Shown one piece after another: positions 49,375 through 60,783 of a DNA stretch of 64,000 bases. The stretch lies in assembly GCA_015499995.1 (NCBI GenBank), contig JADNRV010000054.1:124001-188000 (forward strand). Direction: 5' to 3'. How positions within the stretch are numbered: position 1 is the stretch's first letter; every line of letters starts with the position of its first letter. The position numbers and the translations under genes were made by a program. Source of the DNA: Flammula alnicola (lineage: Eukaryota > Basidiomycota > Agaricomycetes > Agaricales > Strophariaceae). The notes beneath the pieces were generated by a model, which saw only the letters and a program-made list of their open reading frames with translations, was not told the DNA's origin and searched no databases.

Positions 49375-50391
49375 TATGCAGACTCACAAACTATGCAGGA
49401 ATGGCCAAGAAGAGGTCAGCAGATGGAGAAGGCAGATGGAGAACACGCAGACTCACATCCTATGCAATGATGGCCAAGAAGAGGTGAGCAGATGGAAAAG
49501 GCAGATGGAGGACATGCAGACTCACAGCCTACGCAAGGACAGCCAAGAAGAGGTCAGCAGATGGAGAAGGCAGATGGAGGACATGCAGACTCACATCCTA
49601 TGCAATGATGGCCAAGAAGAGGTCAGCAGATGGAGAAGGCAGACAAAGGACATGCAGACTCACAGTCTACACAAAGACAGCCAAGAAGAGGTCAGCAGAC
49701 GGAGAAGGCAGATGGAGGACATGCAGACTCACAGTCTACACAACAACAGCCAAGAAGAGGTCAGCAGATGGAGAAGGCAAAGAGAGGACACACAGACTCA
49801 CAATCTGTGCAACAACAGCCAAAAAGAGGTCAGCAGATGGAGAAGGCAAAGAAAGGACACACAGACTCACAACCTGTACAACAACAGCCAACAAGAGGTC
49901 AGCAGATGGAGAAGGCAAAGAAAGGACACACAGACTCACAACCTGTGCAACAACAGCCAACAAGAGGTCAGCAGATAGAGAAGGCAGATGGAGGACATGC
50001 AGACTCACATCCTATGCAATGATGGCCAAGAAGAGGTCAGCAGATGGAGAAGGCAGACAAAGGACATGCAGACTCACATACTATGCAACAACAGCCAAGA
50101 AGAGGTCAGCAGATGGAGAAGGCAGATGGAGGACATGCAGACTCACATACTATGCAACAACAGCCAAGAAGAGATCAGCAGACAGAGAAGGCAGATAGAG
50201 GATATGCAGACTCACACGCTATGCAATGACAGCCAAGAAGAGATCAGCAGATGGAGAAGGCAGATGGAGAACATGCAGACTCACAGCCTACACAAAGACA
50301 GCCAAGAAGAGGTCAGCAGACGGAGAAGGCAGATGGAGGACAGGCAGACTCACATACTATGCAACAACAGCCAAGAAGAGGTCAGCAGATG
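49375..50391. repeat. Minisatellite: about 15 units of 69 bp
   Basis: The landmark GCAGACTCAC recurs every 69 bases from about 49378 to 50345, fifteen times, with the core AAGAAGAGGTCAGCAGATGG in each unit. Because 69 is a multiple of 3, every frame keeps its phase. All three plus frames and at least one minus frame are open for hundreds of bases (for example 49316-49978, 49605-50198, 49630-50022 and, minus, 49736-50008). In one plus frame each unit encodes 23 residues of the type (W/R)RRQMEDMQTHSLxxDSQEEVSR. Units differ by a few substitutions only and no length change was noticed. I cannot tell whether it is transcribed or translated. Confidence 0.9.
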
Positions 50392-50675
50392 GCATGGAGG
50401 ACGACTCAGCTTACCATCTACAAAGACGAGCAGTAGTTATCTGTGGTTTGTTCAACCCTTTGATCACTCTTACTCACCATATGTATAATTACTCTTTCCA
50501 TCATGTGAAGCATGTCTGGTGCCTTTGAGCCCAGTTTGGTACCCGACTCTGAATACGCTCAAGGTCAGTCCTTTCGATACAAGCACCCTTTTCCATTACT
50601 TACTATGGTTTGATTTCAAGACCCTATATAGTAATTAGGATGTCATTAGGGCCTATTCATTCAATGAACCCCTCC
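50392..50675. other. Short gap after the minisatellite
   Basis: No gene seen. The sequence probably belongs to the same A/T-rich insert-like block as the minisatellite and its left flank. Confidence 0.35.
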
Positions 50676-51805
50676 TTACCAATAAAAACACCAAAATCCG
50701 GACTTCGACAGATTTCGGCCCCACACGACAGACAGCAATGTCTTGACCCTTGGCCCAGTCAGACCCTCCTCCGTTGCCTTGATCAAATCTTCACATGCTG
50801 CTGTTGCCTGAGCTGTAGGCCTTTGCATGTCTGAATATAGTCAAGTCAACGATTCTCAACAGGACTCAGGAAGCTAACCATACCACTAGTTGTGAGAAAT
50901 ACCATGCAAGAGTTGGCCTGGCTCAACTGCCTTAGCTCCTCCTCACGTTCCTTCACACGTTGGGCAACTTGAATCTCTGCCTTGGCACGGGCTTCCTTCT
51001 TAAAGGCTCGGCTGACAGTGCTCTCCGATAAACTTGAATTGTCCACGATGCACCGCGTGACCTTTCCGACTGCTCCGTCGCGCTTCGTAAAGATGACAAC
51101 CAGCGGAGCTATGCGACTGTCAAAACCAAGACTAAATACAATTTATTTGCTGCTCACCATCTCCCTTCAACCAGCGATAAAATTCCTTTTCCGTCTCGAA
51201 GAACTCGCGCGGGTCGTCAAGTGGGAGGCACATCCTGAGGAATACTTCAACTAACTCAACTTGCAGGACACGACAAGCAATGTCCATACCATATAGCATG
51301 CAGCTGCGTCCAGAGACTTTTCGCTGCAGATGAACGATCCTCCACAAATTGCCGTACTGTGGAAAGCTCTTCGGAGGAGCCAGCTTCGAAACCGCGCGAG
51401 TCGTGGAAGACAAATCTAGGCAGGGAGGGAAAGCAGATCTCATCATCTATATTGTGCAAACCGCGCTACCAGCGATGCGGACAAGTGAGCACCCTGCAAA
51501 AGCGACCTTGCGAGAAACGTACATACATCGCTCTGGCCTTCAATCGCCTACAGATCGACTCGATCAGAGCTAAGAATCGCAAACATTCAAACACGACGTA
51601 CCTGGCCAGCTAATAACTTGCCACGCCGCCAGACCTTTGCCTTGTCTATGGAGGAGCCGGTGAGTCTCTCGAGGATCGTCGTCTTTCCAGCATTTGCGCG
51701 GCCCAAGATAAGGACCCTGAATTTCAAATTTCGTGTCTTCAAGAACGATAAGTCGTCGTGGTCCGGGATCTTGTCGCTGGAGGATGTGTCGGTATCGGAA
51801 GTCAT
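50676..51805 (-). CDS. G-domain (P-loop GTPase) protein, probably degenerate
   Basis: Minus-strand exon 1 from 51805 (MTSDTDTSSSDKIPDHDDLS) holds the P-loop VLILGRANAGKTTILERLTG. The next exon has NIDDEICFPSLPRFVFHDSRGFEAG, the family's switch-II-like HDS(K/R)GFEAG block, then LWTQLHAIW. A third, after GTATGG..TCAG, reads CLPLDDPREFFETEKEFYRW, and a fourth holds PLVVIFTKRDG (G4-like TKxD). A tail exon (EDLIKATEEGLTGPRVKTLL) ends at 50676. I could not join exons 3 and 4 in phase with GT-AG sites. The protein also lacks the long C-terminal membrane-associated part found in its neighbour at 52018. So it is either decaying or a short variant. The shared family with the neighbour is clear from the motifs. 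Confidence 0.6.
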
Positions 51806-52017
51806 CGATGGCAGAAGAACTGAAGGAGGGTGATGAACGATGTAAGTAAGCAAGTCTCACCCATTTATGATCATAAACGTAGCAGTTCCGATGTCGACGG
51901 CGTTTCCCACAGGTACATACTTACCTCGATTCCTATGTAAGGTGTTTGTGCGGAAGCTGTCCCACACTGTGATGCAACTGGGCGTCTACTTATCTTGCAT
52001 TCTTCTGAACAACAGCC
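51806..52017. promoter_or_regulatory. Shared divergent promoter of the two G-domain genes
   Basis: Only 212 bases separate the two ATGs, which point away from each other, so both genes are probably controlled from this stretch. No specific element was identified. Confidence 0.5.
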
Positions 52018-54050
52018 ATGTCTGGTGAAGCCGTACTTGTGCCCTACACCGATATCCTGCGCCAAGAATGTCCTCGGTAAGCTCATGTCCACGGTTCTCC
52101 TGTGCCTAATCTCAACTTTTCACCTCGAAGCCTTCGAATTCTCGTCGCGGGAAAAGTACGTGGTGTACGTTCGATAATTCCAGTCTATCGTTAACCGAAG
52201 TCGCAAGTCCGGCGCAGGAAAGTCCGCATTGATCAACGCTGTGTTCGGTGTTGATGCGACGGTGAGCGCTTTATCCTTCTGTCCCCGTCTATATTCTCAT
52301 CTTTCGCCAAGCCTGTTTCTCACAGGACTCCTGGAGAGCATGACATTGATAAGCCGCTCATCTTCGCGGAAAATGATCGTGTCATCATCCATGACTCCAA
52401 AGGATTCGAGGCAGGGGAGGAAACAAACGTACAGAAGGTTTTGGACTTTATTGAACGTCGATCCAAGATGCCAGCGCTTGGTGATCGATTACACGCGATC
52501 TGGTTAGATCAAGCAAAGTGACCGCCGTTTCTCTTCTAAAGTTCTTACATTAGGGTTTGCGCCGAAATACCGTTTGCAGGCGCCCGACTATTTGAGAAGG
52601 GTGTGGAACGTATTTTGAAAGAATGCCGGGGGAATGGTTCGTCTTCGATCCGTCCTTATTTCCCACCTCATTTCACCGCTTCAGTTCCAATCATTGTGGT
52701 TTTCACTAAACTTGATATCCTTCGCGAGACTCAGGAGAAAATACTTGAGGAGGATCTGGAAGGGCAAGGCGAGGAGATGGATGACGAGGCATTTGAGGCA
52801 AAAGTTGAAGCTGTTGTTGATGAGGCTGTGCAGAACCTTTGTGTCGAGCCCTTACGTGCACTTACGCCCTCAGATTGTCCGGAATACCCATGGGTTGCGA
52901 CGTCAAGTGGGTATGCTCTTCAACTCTCGAAACTCAAGTTTTGATATATTATTGATCAGATGGACGTGAATCACGGTTCAAGAAGACGATCACAAAGTTG
53001 GTCAACCTCGCCCTTGAATCGGCCGAGATAGAGAAGGTTTGGATCGGAATGGCTATCGCACAACGGTCTCACGCCAAAGCGAGCATCGAAGCGTCCATTC
53101 GGTAAGATAATTCACTCTCTTCCTGCATTGTAGGTTCTTATGCCTTCTGATTCACCACCAGCATCGGAAGGAAACGTAGGACTGCAATGGATCTGATTCG
53201 ATCTTTATTCTGAGCCTTTGGGCAGGGTATTGGCATGGCCTCTTCTCCGACATCTTTCTGGGCTTCACTATGAGAAGATTGCTGGATGTTTTGCAGAAAG
53301 ACATTGTCAACGTGTGGAACATGGAGGATCCTGAAAACGTGGGTGATGATTCCTGCCCGCCGCAAAGACTCTCGCTCATTCTTCACCGATCATTAGTGTC
53401 TCAAAAGACCAGAGTTCCTTGCGTTATTATCGGTGTTGGTGGAGGATCTATCTGACGAGAACAGGTATGTGTCGGTGTCGCTTCCCCATGCTCATTCTGA
53501 GTCTCTTTGCCAGAAACAACTATCCTTTGACCAAGGCGGCCGTGCAAGCAGTCATTGAACACCCGACCGCCATCATCACCGCTGGGCCCACTGCGATAGT
53601 CGTTCTGTTTGCGGAATGGGTACGAGGGACGTACAAGAAGACGTCAGTGGCTTTCATTCTTTCGCTATACGCTGCCCATCTGACAATCACGTTGATACCA
53701 GGAAAAGCTCTGTCCGCTGTCTCATGGGGTTCCTCGTTGACCTCACACTCACTATGGACACACTGTTCTATCTTGTTCTTGCTGGCGGTCGGAAACCCAT
53801 GAAAATCGGGCTCGTTAACCGAGCACTCCGGATCTACAAGACTCGAAAGGCGCCCGTCCATGCCAGCATCAGAGCGTGGACGGATGGCTGGAGCGTGTTC
53901 GGTCACCTGGATGCAAATGTCGTCATCAACAAGATTGCGGACATAATAACGGAGCACAGTGTGAAGCCTGAACGGTGGGAAATGAGGGACGAGGTCGTCG
54001 ACGAGTCTTGGATGGCTGTGGATGCGCTGAGGGAGACGAAGATGGTATGA
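52018..54050 (+). CDS. G-domain (P-loop GTPase) protein with hydrophobic C-terminus
   Basis: Twelve exons fit in phase: 52018-52076, 52131-52155, 52208-52261, 52312-52502, 52554-52636, 52685-52906, 52960-53101, 53162-53175, 53226-53338, 53397-53464, 53514-53642 and 53702-54050 (482 residues). The P-loop GKSGAGKSALINAVFG lies at residues 27-42. It is followed by TPGEHDIDKPLIF, VIIHDSKGFEAGE (switch-II-like), LHAIWVCAEIPFAGARLFEK and VPIIVVFTKLDIL (G4). The second half has a helical region (HAKASIEASIRIGRKRYWHG) and two hydrophobic stretches (AIITAGPTAIVVLFAEWV, MGFLVDLTLTMDTLFYLVL) that could contact membranes. The family is frequent in Agaricomycetes. Its function is unknown, and the resemblance to immunity-related GTPases is only in architecture. 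Exon 8 is a 14-nt micro-exon. Confidence 0.85.
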
Positions 54051-54739
54051 AACTAGCAGACGTTTGTACCGCTTGTAATGTTTAGTTGTTGTAAATTCCT
54101 TATGGAAGTCTCCTGCACTCGAAGCTGGCTCAATTACGGCGCTGAGAAGAGGAACACAGAGTGCAAACGAAAGAGCATCGGGAGAATTACTTGTACGGGG
54201 AAAGAGTTGGTGTGCTCCCGCTTCCATGTCCTTCCACCTCGATGCCTACATTTAAGGCATTGAGAGGACATCCATCTAGAGAACGGGATGAGATGCACTT
54301 GCGACCCGAGGACGTCCACCCTCCAATGTTTAAACACCAGCCTCCTGTGATCACGGTTCGCATCGTGCGCATGCACCTCGGCGATGTACTTCCCAAATCA
54401 TTGACACATACAAACCACGCGCAGGAAGCGCGTCTAGCTAGGCAATGGCGCGAGTGTGGCTAACCCATGATGGGATGCGCGGGCGGGCGAGCGCTCAGCG
54501 CCGAGCGCCACATTATGCAATCACGTGATCGATAAAAACCGTGACATCGCGTGTTGTCACCTCTTCCGATTCGATCTGAACTTGTCCTGTCCTGAACTCT
54601 TGTACTATAACAAGTACTTTATCCTACCTGCAAAGTTCATTTTTACGACCAGTCCAACGCAAAATTCTTCAAAAGCAGCGGTCCATCGGTGGAAGATTCA
54701 ACGTGCAATTTATCAACGGTTTCTTAACCAAGTTCGACA
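54051..54739. other. Intergenic, 0.7 kb
   Basis: Between the G-domain gene and NUP107, both on plus. Contains GC-rich GAGCGC/GCGCTC words near 54490 but no supported gene. The 100-codon frames on both strands are mutual shadows. Confidence 0.45.
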
Positions 54740-57700
54740 ATGTCGGAGGGCCTCTACTCGTCATGTGCGGAAGTCTTGTCAATAGCCCAGTCATTCAAAG
54801 ACGATTTAGCGGCTATTTTGGACCCAGAATCAGGGTATGCGCCGCGCATGCGCCAGGTGTGCGAAGACCAGTGAGTTTTGTATTTTCTTTTGTTGCGCTT
54901 TCGTCCTGAAGAATACCAGAATCGAAGAATTGGAAGATAGACCGGACAGTCGCACTCTACGAGATGAGATTGAGGTGTTGCGCCTTGAACAAAATACCTG
55001 GGGTCTCCTACAAGCTGTTATGCCGTTCGTGAAGTTCGTTGTTTTCTCTGAGAGGCCACTCAAACATCTCTATTCAGCGCCCGCAAAACCGATCCACCAC
55101 ACACGCAGTCAGCCAAAGACCTCTTACTGGACAACCCATATACACCAACCTCCACATTAGCTCAAGCTATCTTGCAGGTCACTCCTCTGCTCTCTGAACT
55201 CATCGTTGTCCGAGAATGGCTACAAGAAACCGCCCCAACGCCGGCACCGCCAGAAGCCAACACAGGCTACTGGAAGTTCACCAAGCACACTATTATGCAG
55301 AGTCTACGAATAGGACACACACTCAGGGATTCTATTGTGTCCGAAATGGATCCTGATGTCGTGAACAGAGGAGACGGGACGGCGCTCGCGGCAGACGATT
55401 CAGTGAGTCCGTGTATTCATGGTCGAACAAGGCACTAACCTTCGATTTAGAGCTATGAAAAAAGTTTGCTTCAAGCCCTCTATGGATACGTCCGGGCAGG
55501 CCGACTAGACGACGCAGTTGAAGTTTGTCGACGGGCACATCAACCATGGCGGGCAGCAAGCATACGAGGTTCTCTCCTTTTCCAATGGAAAGCCCTTTGT
55601 GAGTGCCACTAGCTGTTTAAATCATTTTTAACTGATAGTGGAACAAGCTACGGAAAGAAGAGACGAAGATAGTGATGAGGAGGATAGCGAGCCGGAGGCC
55701 TGGTCAGGCAACCGTAACCGCAAACTGTGGAAATCGATGTGCATCAGGGCCGCTCTTAGCGTATGTCAATTTTCGCCTTCTGCTCTCCAACTCGTTGACG
55801 GTATCATTGTTCTCTCTAGCCAGCACTGTCAGACCAAGAACGTCTCCTCTACGCCTCCATGGTACCCTCTCCACAAACCACAAGCATCCTCAAATCCGCA
55901 TGTCGGACATGGGAAGACCATCTTTGGGCCGACATCAGCGTCATGTGCGAGGAGAAAGCAAGTCGCGAGTTGGCACGTCTCGCGACGGGAAGCTTTTGGG
56001 AGGGCGGCGTGGATGCGCTGGAGAAAGGTGTAGATGAGCTGCGGAACTTGCAAGTTCAGCAAGACGACGACGAATGGGATAAAGAGGTTGTCAGGACACT
56101 GGAAAGCCTGAAAAGCATTGCCGTTCTTGAAGGGCAAGTTTTTTTCTTCTTTGCCTATGACCCAACAACTGATTAATTGCCAGGCCTCCTGCCGACCATG
56201 CTTTCCACTTTGCACAACTATATATCATCTTGGAGCGGACGGATGCACTGCTAGACGTATTTGCAGGAGGATTACAAGATGGCACATACTCTCCAGCAAC
56301 ATTCGAGTAAGCTTCGCGACCCACTTTTATCACGAGAGAATGCAGACGACAAACCTTGCATTTCTTCTAGGTATGATGCCATGTGCCGGTTCTTCGCTCA
56401 TTTGTGTCTCTTCCTGCAAATGATCGATGTTCCTGTGCCACCACGGTCAACACAGATCATTCTGGAGTCTTATCTTGGCGTACTAGAGGTATGGATGACG
56501 CCAATTCACTTTGAGCAATATGCCTAGAGCTGAACGTTTTGACCTATTGTAGGAAGCAGGCCAACGAGATCTAATAGCTCTCTATGCCGGCGCCCTTGGC
56601 GACAACGCGGTCGAGCGTTATGCTGCATTCTTGGTTTCGCTTGCCCTCTCAGCTGACTTTACCGAGCGGCGGCTGGCGCTGACGCGGGCGAGCGAACATG
56701 GGTTAGACGTTGAACGTGTTGCAGTTGTCACAGCGGAAAGGACAATCGAAAAGGCCTTTGGCGTACGTGTTTTTCGCACTTATTTTTCTTTGGATGTCGC
56801 CTTTACGCCACATAACGCAACATATTGCTTTTATGATGCAGATGCTGCCCACATTGAAGGAACCCCTGCCCTCGATTATCACCCTCCAGCCACCTCCAAA
56901 CGAGTCGGAAATGTTTTTGTTGCGTTCTATCGAGTGGACAACGTTCATGGAATCGACGTATGACGTGGCACTTGAGCAGGCCACCGTCATCCTGCGATAC
57001 TTCCTGGGTATGCAATATTGTTTTCCTGTGACCTTTATATTTTATTCCTGATATTGCTGAAATAGGTGCCGGCCGTGTCCAGGCCGCTCAATCTCTACTC
57101 AGTCTCCTGCCTGTTGAACTTGCCTCCATAGCAGAGCCTGAGGAGGTCGCGACAGAGTACCTCCACTATCGGCAATTCTTCGTCATCTGGGAGACGATTG
57201 CGCGTGTTGTTGAGTGTCAGGCCCAAGAAAGCACCTTTACTCAAGGACCAGGGACGACTCGCGAAACGAAGGCCGCTTGGGTTGCGGATTATCGGGTGTG
57301 TCTTGTCCGAAGTCTCAGGATGTCTGCGGAGCAGAGCTTATGTTTTTCTGGGTTGTAGGGACTTATTGATCAAGCTCACGATCAGATTATGAAGCTGCTT
57401 ACTACGGAATGGCTAGTATCAGACGTCGATGATATTGGAGGTTTGTTCTGTCTCCGAGCTTCTGTCTGCGTGATATTCACTTGCTAGTTTTTTCTCTAGG
57501 CGACCGTAGAAGACGCGAACTCATCAGAATAAGGCAGATCTACGTGCCGGAGCTCATCCTCAGACTCCACTACTTGCTATACTCATCGCGGAAACTCATT
57601 CCAGAGTACGTTCCCTCATATTCGTCAAAATTTCTTTTCTGATTCCGTTGGTGACATCCTCAGAAACCTAAAACGTGCTTTGGAACTCGCGAATGTCGTC

Positions 57701-57847
57701 GCTGACTCGCGATATAAACTGTACGAAGATTTCATGAACGATGGCGGTAGGAGTTTGGCAGAATACCTTGGTGCTGTACGCCAAGCCATTTTAGCTGGGT
57801 TGGAGCACGGGGGCTCGGATCCTTTCAGAATCGTTTTTGGTCCTTGA
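54740..57847 (+). CDS. nup107: Nucleoporin NUP107/NUP84
   Basis: Fourteen exons in phase: 54740-54870, 54920-55024, 55078-55402, 55451-55598, 55639-55760, 55820-56133, 56184-56306, 56371-56488, 56553-56762, 56842-57007, 57066-57295, 57359-57440, 57500-57605 and 57664-57847 (787 residues). The all-helical solenoid has typical Nup84/107 stretches: LLQALYGYVRAGRLDDAVEVCRRA (shown in part), HQPWRAASIRGSLLFQW, HFAQLYIILERTDALLDVF, RFFAHLCLFLQMIDVPVPP and, at the end, PELILRLHYLLYSSRKLIPE and DSRYKLYEDF. The protein is a stalk component of the Y-shaped nuclear pore complex with NUP133, SEC13 and others. Intron 6 (56134-56183) is GC-AG. Length fits fungal members. Confidence 0.93.
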
Positions 57848-58008
57848 TTTAAGTTTTGTCATTAGTCATTTTTATGCTTCCACTACCTGCTTCGAGTTCC
57901 AGTTAAAACAGGGCGTTTATGACTGCTGACCTGAGACTGGGACATGAAACTTGCTCTATAATGTACATACACGACGGAAGAAAAGTCGGAAACTACTGGG
58001 TACCTAGT
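57848..58008. other. Short convergent gap
   Basis: Only 161 bases separate the NUP107 stop and the DPB4 stop, so the two 3' UTRs probably overlap. Confidence 0.5.
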
Positions 58009-59047
58009 CTAGTCATCATCATCCACCATCGAGGTCCGCTCCTCTACCCCTTTAGCATCCTTCTGCACTTCAAGCTCTTCAAGAGCGACCTTGTCTTCCA
58101 GCTCTTCCTCGTCCAGATCTTCGTCGCTCTCGATGACTTCGTCTTCTTCCAAGTCCTCGTCTTGTTCTTGACCGCCTAAATCGTCATCATCTACATCATG
58201 GTCCCCTGCAGGGCCCATGGCACTCGCACTTTCCTCTTCGTCGTCTACATCCATTGGAGCGCCTGCGGCAGATGCTGCTGCACGGGCGGGAAGGTCGAGA
58301 GGTGCTGATGTGAATGGCGGTGGGAGCGGAATGCCCGTGCCTGCTTTTTCTTTGCCTTTGCCCTTGGGTGGTGCGGAGATACTGGAGCTCCCAGCGGGCG
58401 CTTTTCTTGTCGAGGCAGATGAGGCGCCGTTTGAGGATCCCTTCTTTCCTTTGTCGTTTTTGGACAGTTCTCGATAAACTGCAAGCAAACACGGAGATAA
58501 ATATATGAATAGAAAGCAAGTAGCAGAATATTGCTTACTTTGCAGCTCTCCCTGGAGCTTGTTTACCATATCACTGAACTCGATCGTCTCCAGAGCTTTG
58601 AGGACATCAGACGCCGATATGCTTTTGTGCTGCTTTGATTGTGCGACATCATGCGCACTAAATAACGGTTATAACGCGTCAAAAAACGCGTAGATTACAA
58701 AGGACAGTAGCATACATACGTCGCAGCTTCAGTGAAAGTGACCTCGTCAGAGTTTAGATAAAAAGAAGAATGCTGGCCCTTACCCAAGTAATTGATGAAA
58801 ACCGTTGATCCCTTGACCAGTGAAAGTACGGTCTCTTTCTGCAGCTTGACATTATCAGGTAACTAAGCATGCATATCAATTAGCTCATCGACAACTATGA
58901 AAGAGAAAACTATGAAGCACGTACTGAAGACTTTGCGATCTTCATCACGACACTTTTGGGTAGCTCAAAGTTCTCAATTCCTTCCGAGACGAGGTCTTGT
59001 TGGGCTTGCGCCGATATAGGACCAGAGTACGTATCTTTCCGAGGCAT
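58009..59047 (-). CDS. dpb4: DNA polymerase epsilon subunit Dpb4-like histone-fold protein
   Basis: Five minus-strand exons: 59047-58925, 58862-58784, 58726-58720 (7 nt), 58657-58539 and 58478-58009 (265 residues). The histone fold of the CBF/NF-YB type spans residues 24-110: FELPKSVVMKIAKSS, LQKETVLSLVKGSTVFINYL, ATAHDVAQSKQHKSISASDV, LKALETIEF. A Lys/Ser linker and a very acidic C-terminal tail (runs of Asp/Glu) follow. Dpb4 pairs with Dpb3 in polymerase epsilon and in ISW2/CHRAC-type remodellers. The 7-nt exon CTGCGAC is needed to produce the conserved NYLAATAHDV. Skipping it breaks the frame. It has a ..TGAAG acceptor and a GTATGT donor. Confidence 0.9.
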
Positions 59048-59463
59048 GGTGCGTATAGCTGATATATTTCAGAGTTCGAGAGGACAGACCAGCGAAGAGA
59101 GAGGGTTCAAGGAAACTTCCCCCCACACGTGATGGAATCCCACTTCCTTATTTGTATGCGGCAACTAACCGGCATCGTCATCGAATCTGTGCTCATTGTG
59201 GACGATGAGCATGACAATTGCGTCTCCCTCATTTCCCACTCCTTCGTTTTTCGGCCGTAGATAGTCCTTATATGCTTCTATTATCGCTATAAATACAAGC
59301 CCTTAGGTCACAATGAGATGTCTGTGTAAGGGGATGAGGAGGAAATGAAGAGGTCCCGGAATGAAGCTAGGACAGACTGGAAGACAGACGACAACAGATA
59401 AATGAAATAAATACAGAAAAGGGGAAGGAAAGAGGAGACAGAAAAGGAAGAAAAGAACAGAGG
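59048..59463. other. DPB4 promoter region
   Basis: A/T-rich toward 59463, with no gene. The stretch also holds the 3' flank of the unknown gene at 59464. Confidence 0.45.
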
Positions 59464-60783
59464 TCATTCCCTACAATCGTTGGGTACAAGCTCCGGCGGG
59501 ACTGATAATCCATGTTGGATCACATAACGATACAGCTTTGCTGGCAACTCTAAGCGACGCCTTCTTTCATTGACCTGGAAGTACATTGGTTGAGAGAATG
59601 GATCCATTTGAAAAATTGAAACACGTACTGCATTCTCAAAAGTGTCCAAGCGTTCCTTGTATTGCGGCTGAACTAAGTCAAGTGCTTCTTGCACCTCCTT
59701 CTCATTAAGGGTGTTGATCACCCGCGACCATTGCCCCTGCTTGCGGAGCCACACGTTTGCACCTGCCGGCTCAGATATTTCAAGTGCAAATTCCTGGGAG
59801 ATGAGGCGGAGAAGAAAGCCAGCAAAGCAATTGCAGTTCAATGAGAGGAGGTGGCAGAGATTGTTGCAGTTACGCAGCGAGACAGCAAAAATAGCAATAT
59901 GGTAGACTCGAAGGTCACTGCTTTCTGGGACTGTAATCTTGTTAATGACACAATCTGACTGGTCTTGGCGTAAGAAGGTTTGAGTGGTGACGCTGTCAGC
60001 TGCATGCAGTCTCTGGTTGGAGTCTTCAGACGTTGAGGACAAGGAATTCATGGAGGACGCCACAGAAGAATAGGAGTGGGCGGGGACCAAGCTTGGTGGA
60101 TGTGATTCATGTGAATTGGATTGCAGGTCTAAGGAGGTCGAGGAGGTCCGAGGGGTAGCTGCTACCAGCTGTCTTTCGAAGATGAGGTAGGCCTTGACAC
60201 CATTTTTATCTCGAACAGTTGCCACGACGTACTCCTGCATGCTCGTCTTCTTCTTGACGAGGGCAACAGACAAGATCTTGACGGCCTTCATTTGTTGCTG
60301 ATTTTCATATGATGCTTGGAGCAGGACGAGATACGCCTCTATGGGAACGGCATAGTGACAACGATACATATAGCGGAATTCTACCCCGGAGGCATCCTTG
60401 TATATCTCTAGCGCCCGCAGGAGAGGCGCAAGAAAAGAGGACTCCGAGAAAAAAGACATGTGGTTTTGAGCTGAAAGCACATCAAAGATACCGCGGCAAG
60501 TTCTAAATGAAACCACTCTGGTATACATGGATGAGACAGTGTACGCGTCACGGTGTTACATGTACGGAGCATTCTAAATACTAATAGGAGTTGGTCAATA
60601 TGGAACAAACGATTCGACTTCGACTCGAAAACTTACATGCCGCGCCCACGTATAAGGTGTGCAATACATAGTCTCGCCCCAAGTCACATCCAACGTTCGA
60701 AGGCGTAGTGGGTTGCAGAGGGAGCGGCGAGAGGTATTGTCAGGCTCAAAAGCCTGACCATTTCCCGAGCCCTCGTATACCAC
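59464..60783 (-). CDS. Unknown protein, large 3' exon plus probable 5' exon
   Basis: The main frame (60528-59464, 354 codons) has hydrophilic and helical segments: SSFLAPLLRALEIYKDASG, YAVPIEAYLVLLQAS, FERQLVAATPRTSST, a Ser/Thr-rich insert, LCHLLSLNCNCFAGFLLRLI, QGQWSRVINTLNEKEVQEAL and a C-terminal ERRRRLELPAKLYRYV. Upstream, a 62-codon frame from 60783 contains LRLRTLDVTWGETMYCTPYTWARH and ends at a GTAAGT donor after ARH, so it is probably the first exon. The join between the two was not resolved: no acceptor gives a clean frame. No domain is recognised. The Ser/Thr-rich middle and the amphipathic C-terminus suggest an intracellular regulatory-type protein, but this is a guess. Confidence 0.55.

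Noticed and set aside
49316..49978. Calling the 220-codon minisatellite frame a protein-coding gene
   Set aside because: At least three other frames are equally open, so openness alone is not evidence. Kept as a repeat with a finding.
53520..54227. 235-codon minus-strand frame
   Set aside because: Antisense of the last exons of the G-domain gene. No domain, and the plus-strand splicing is coherent.
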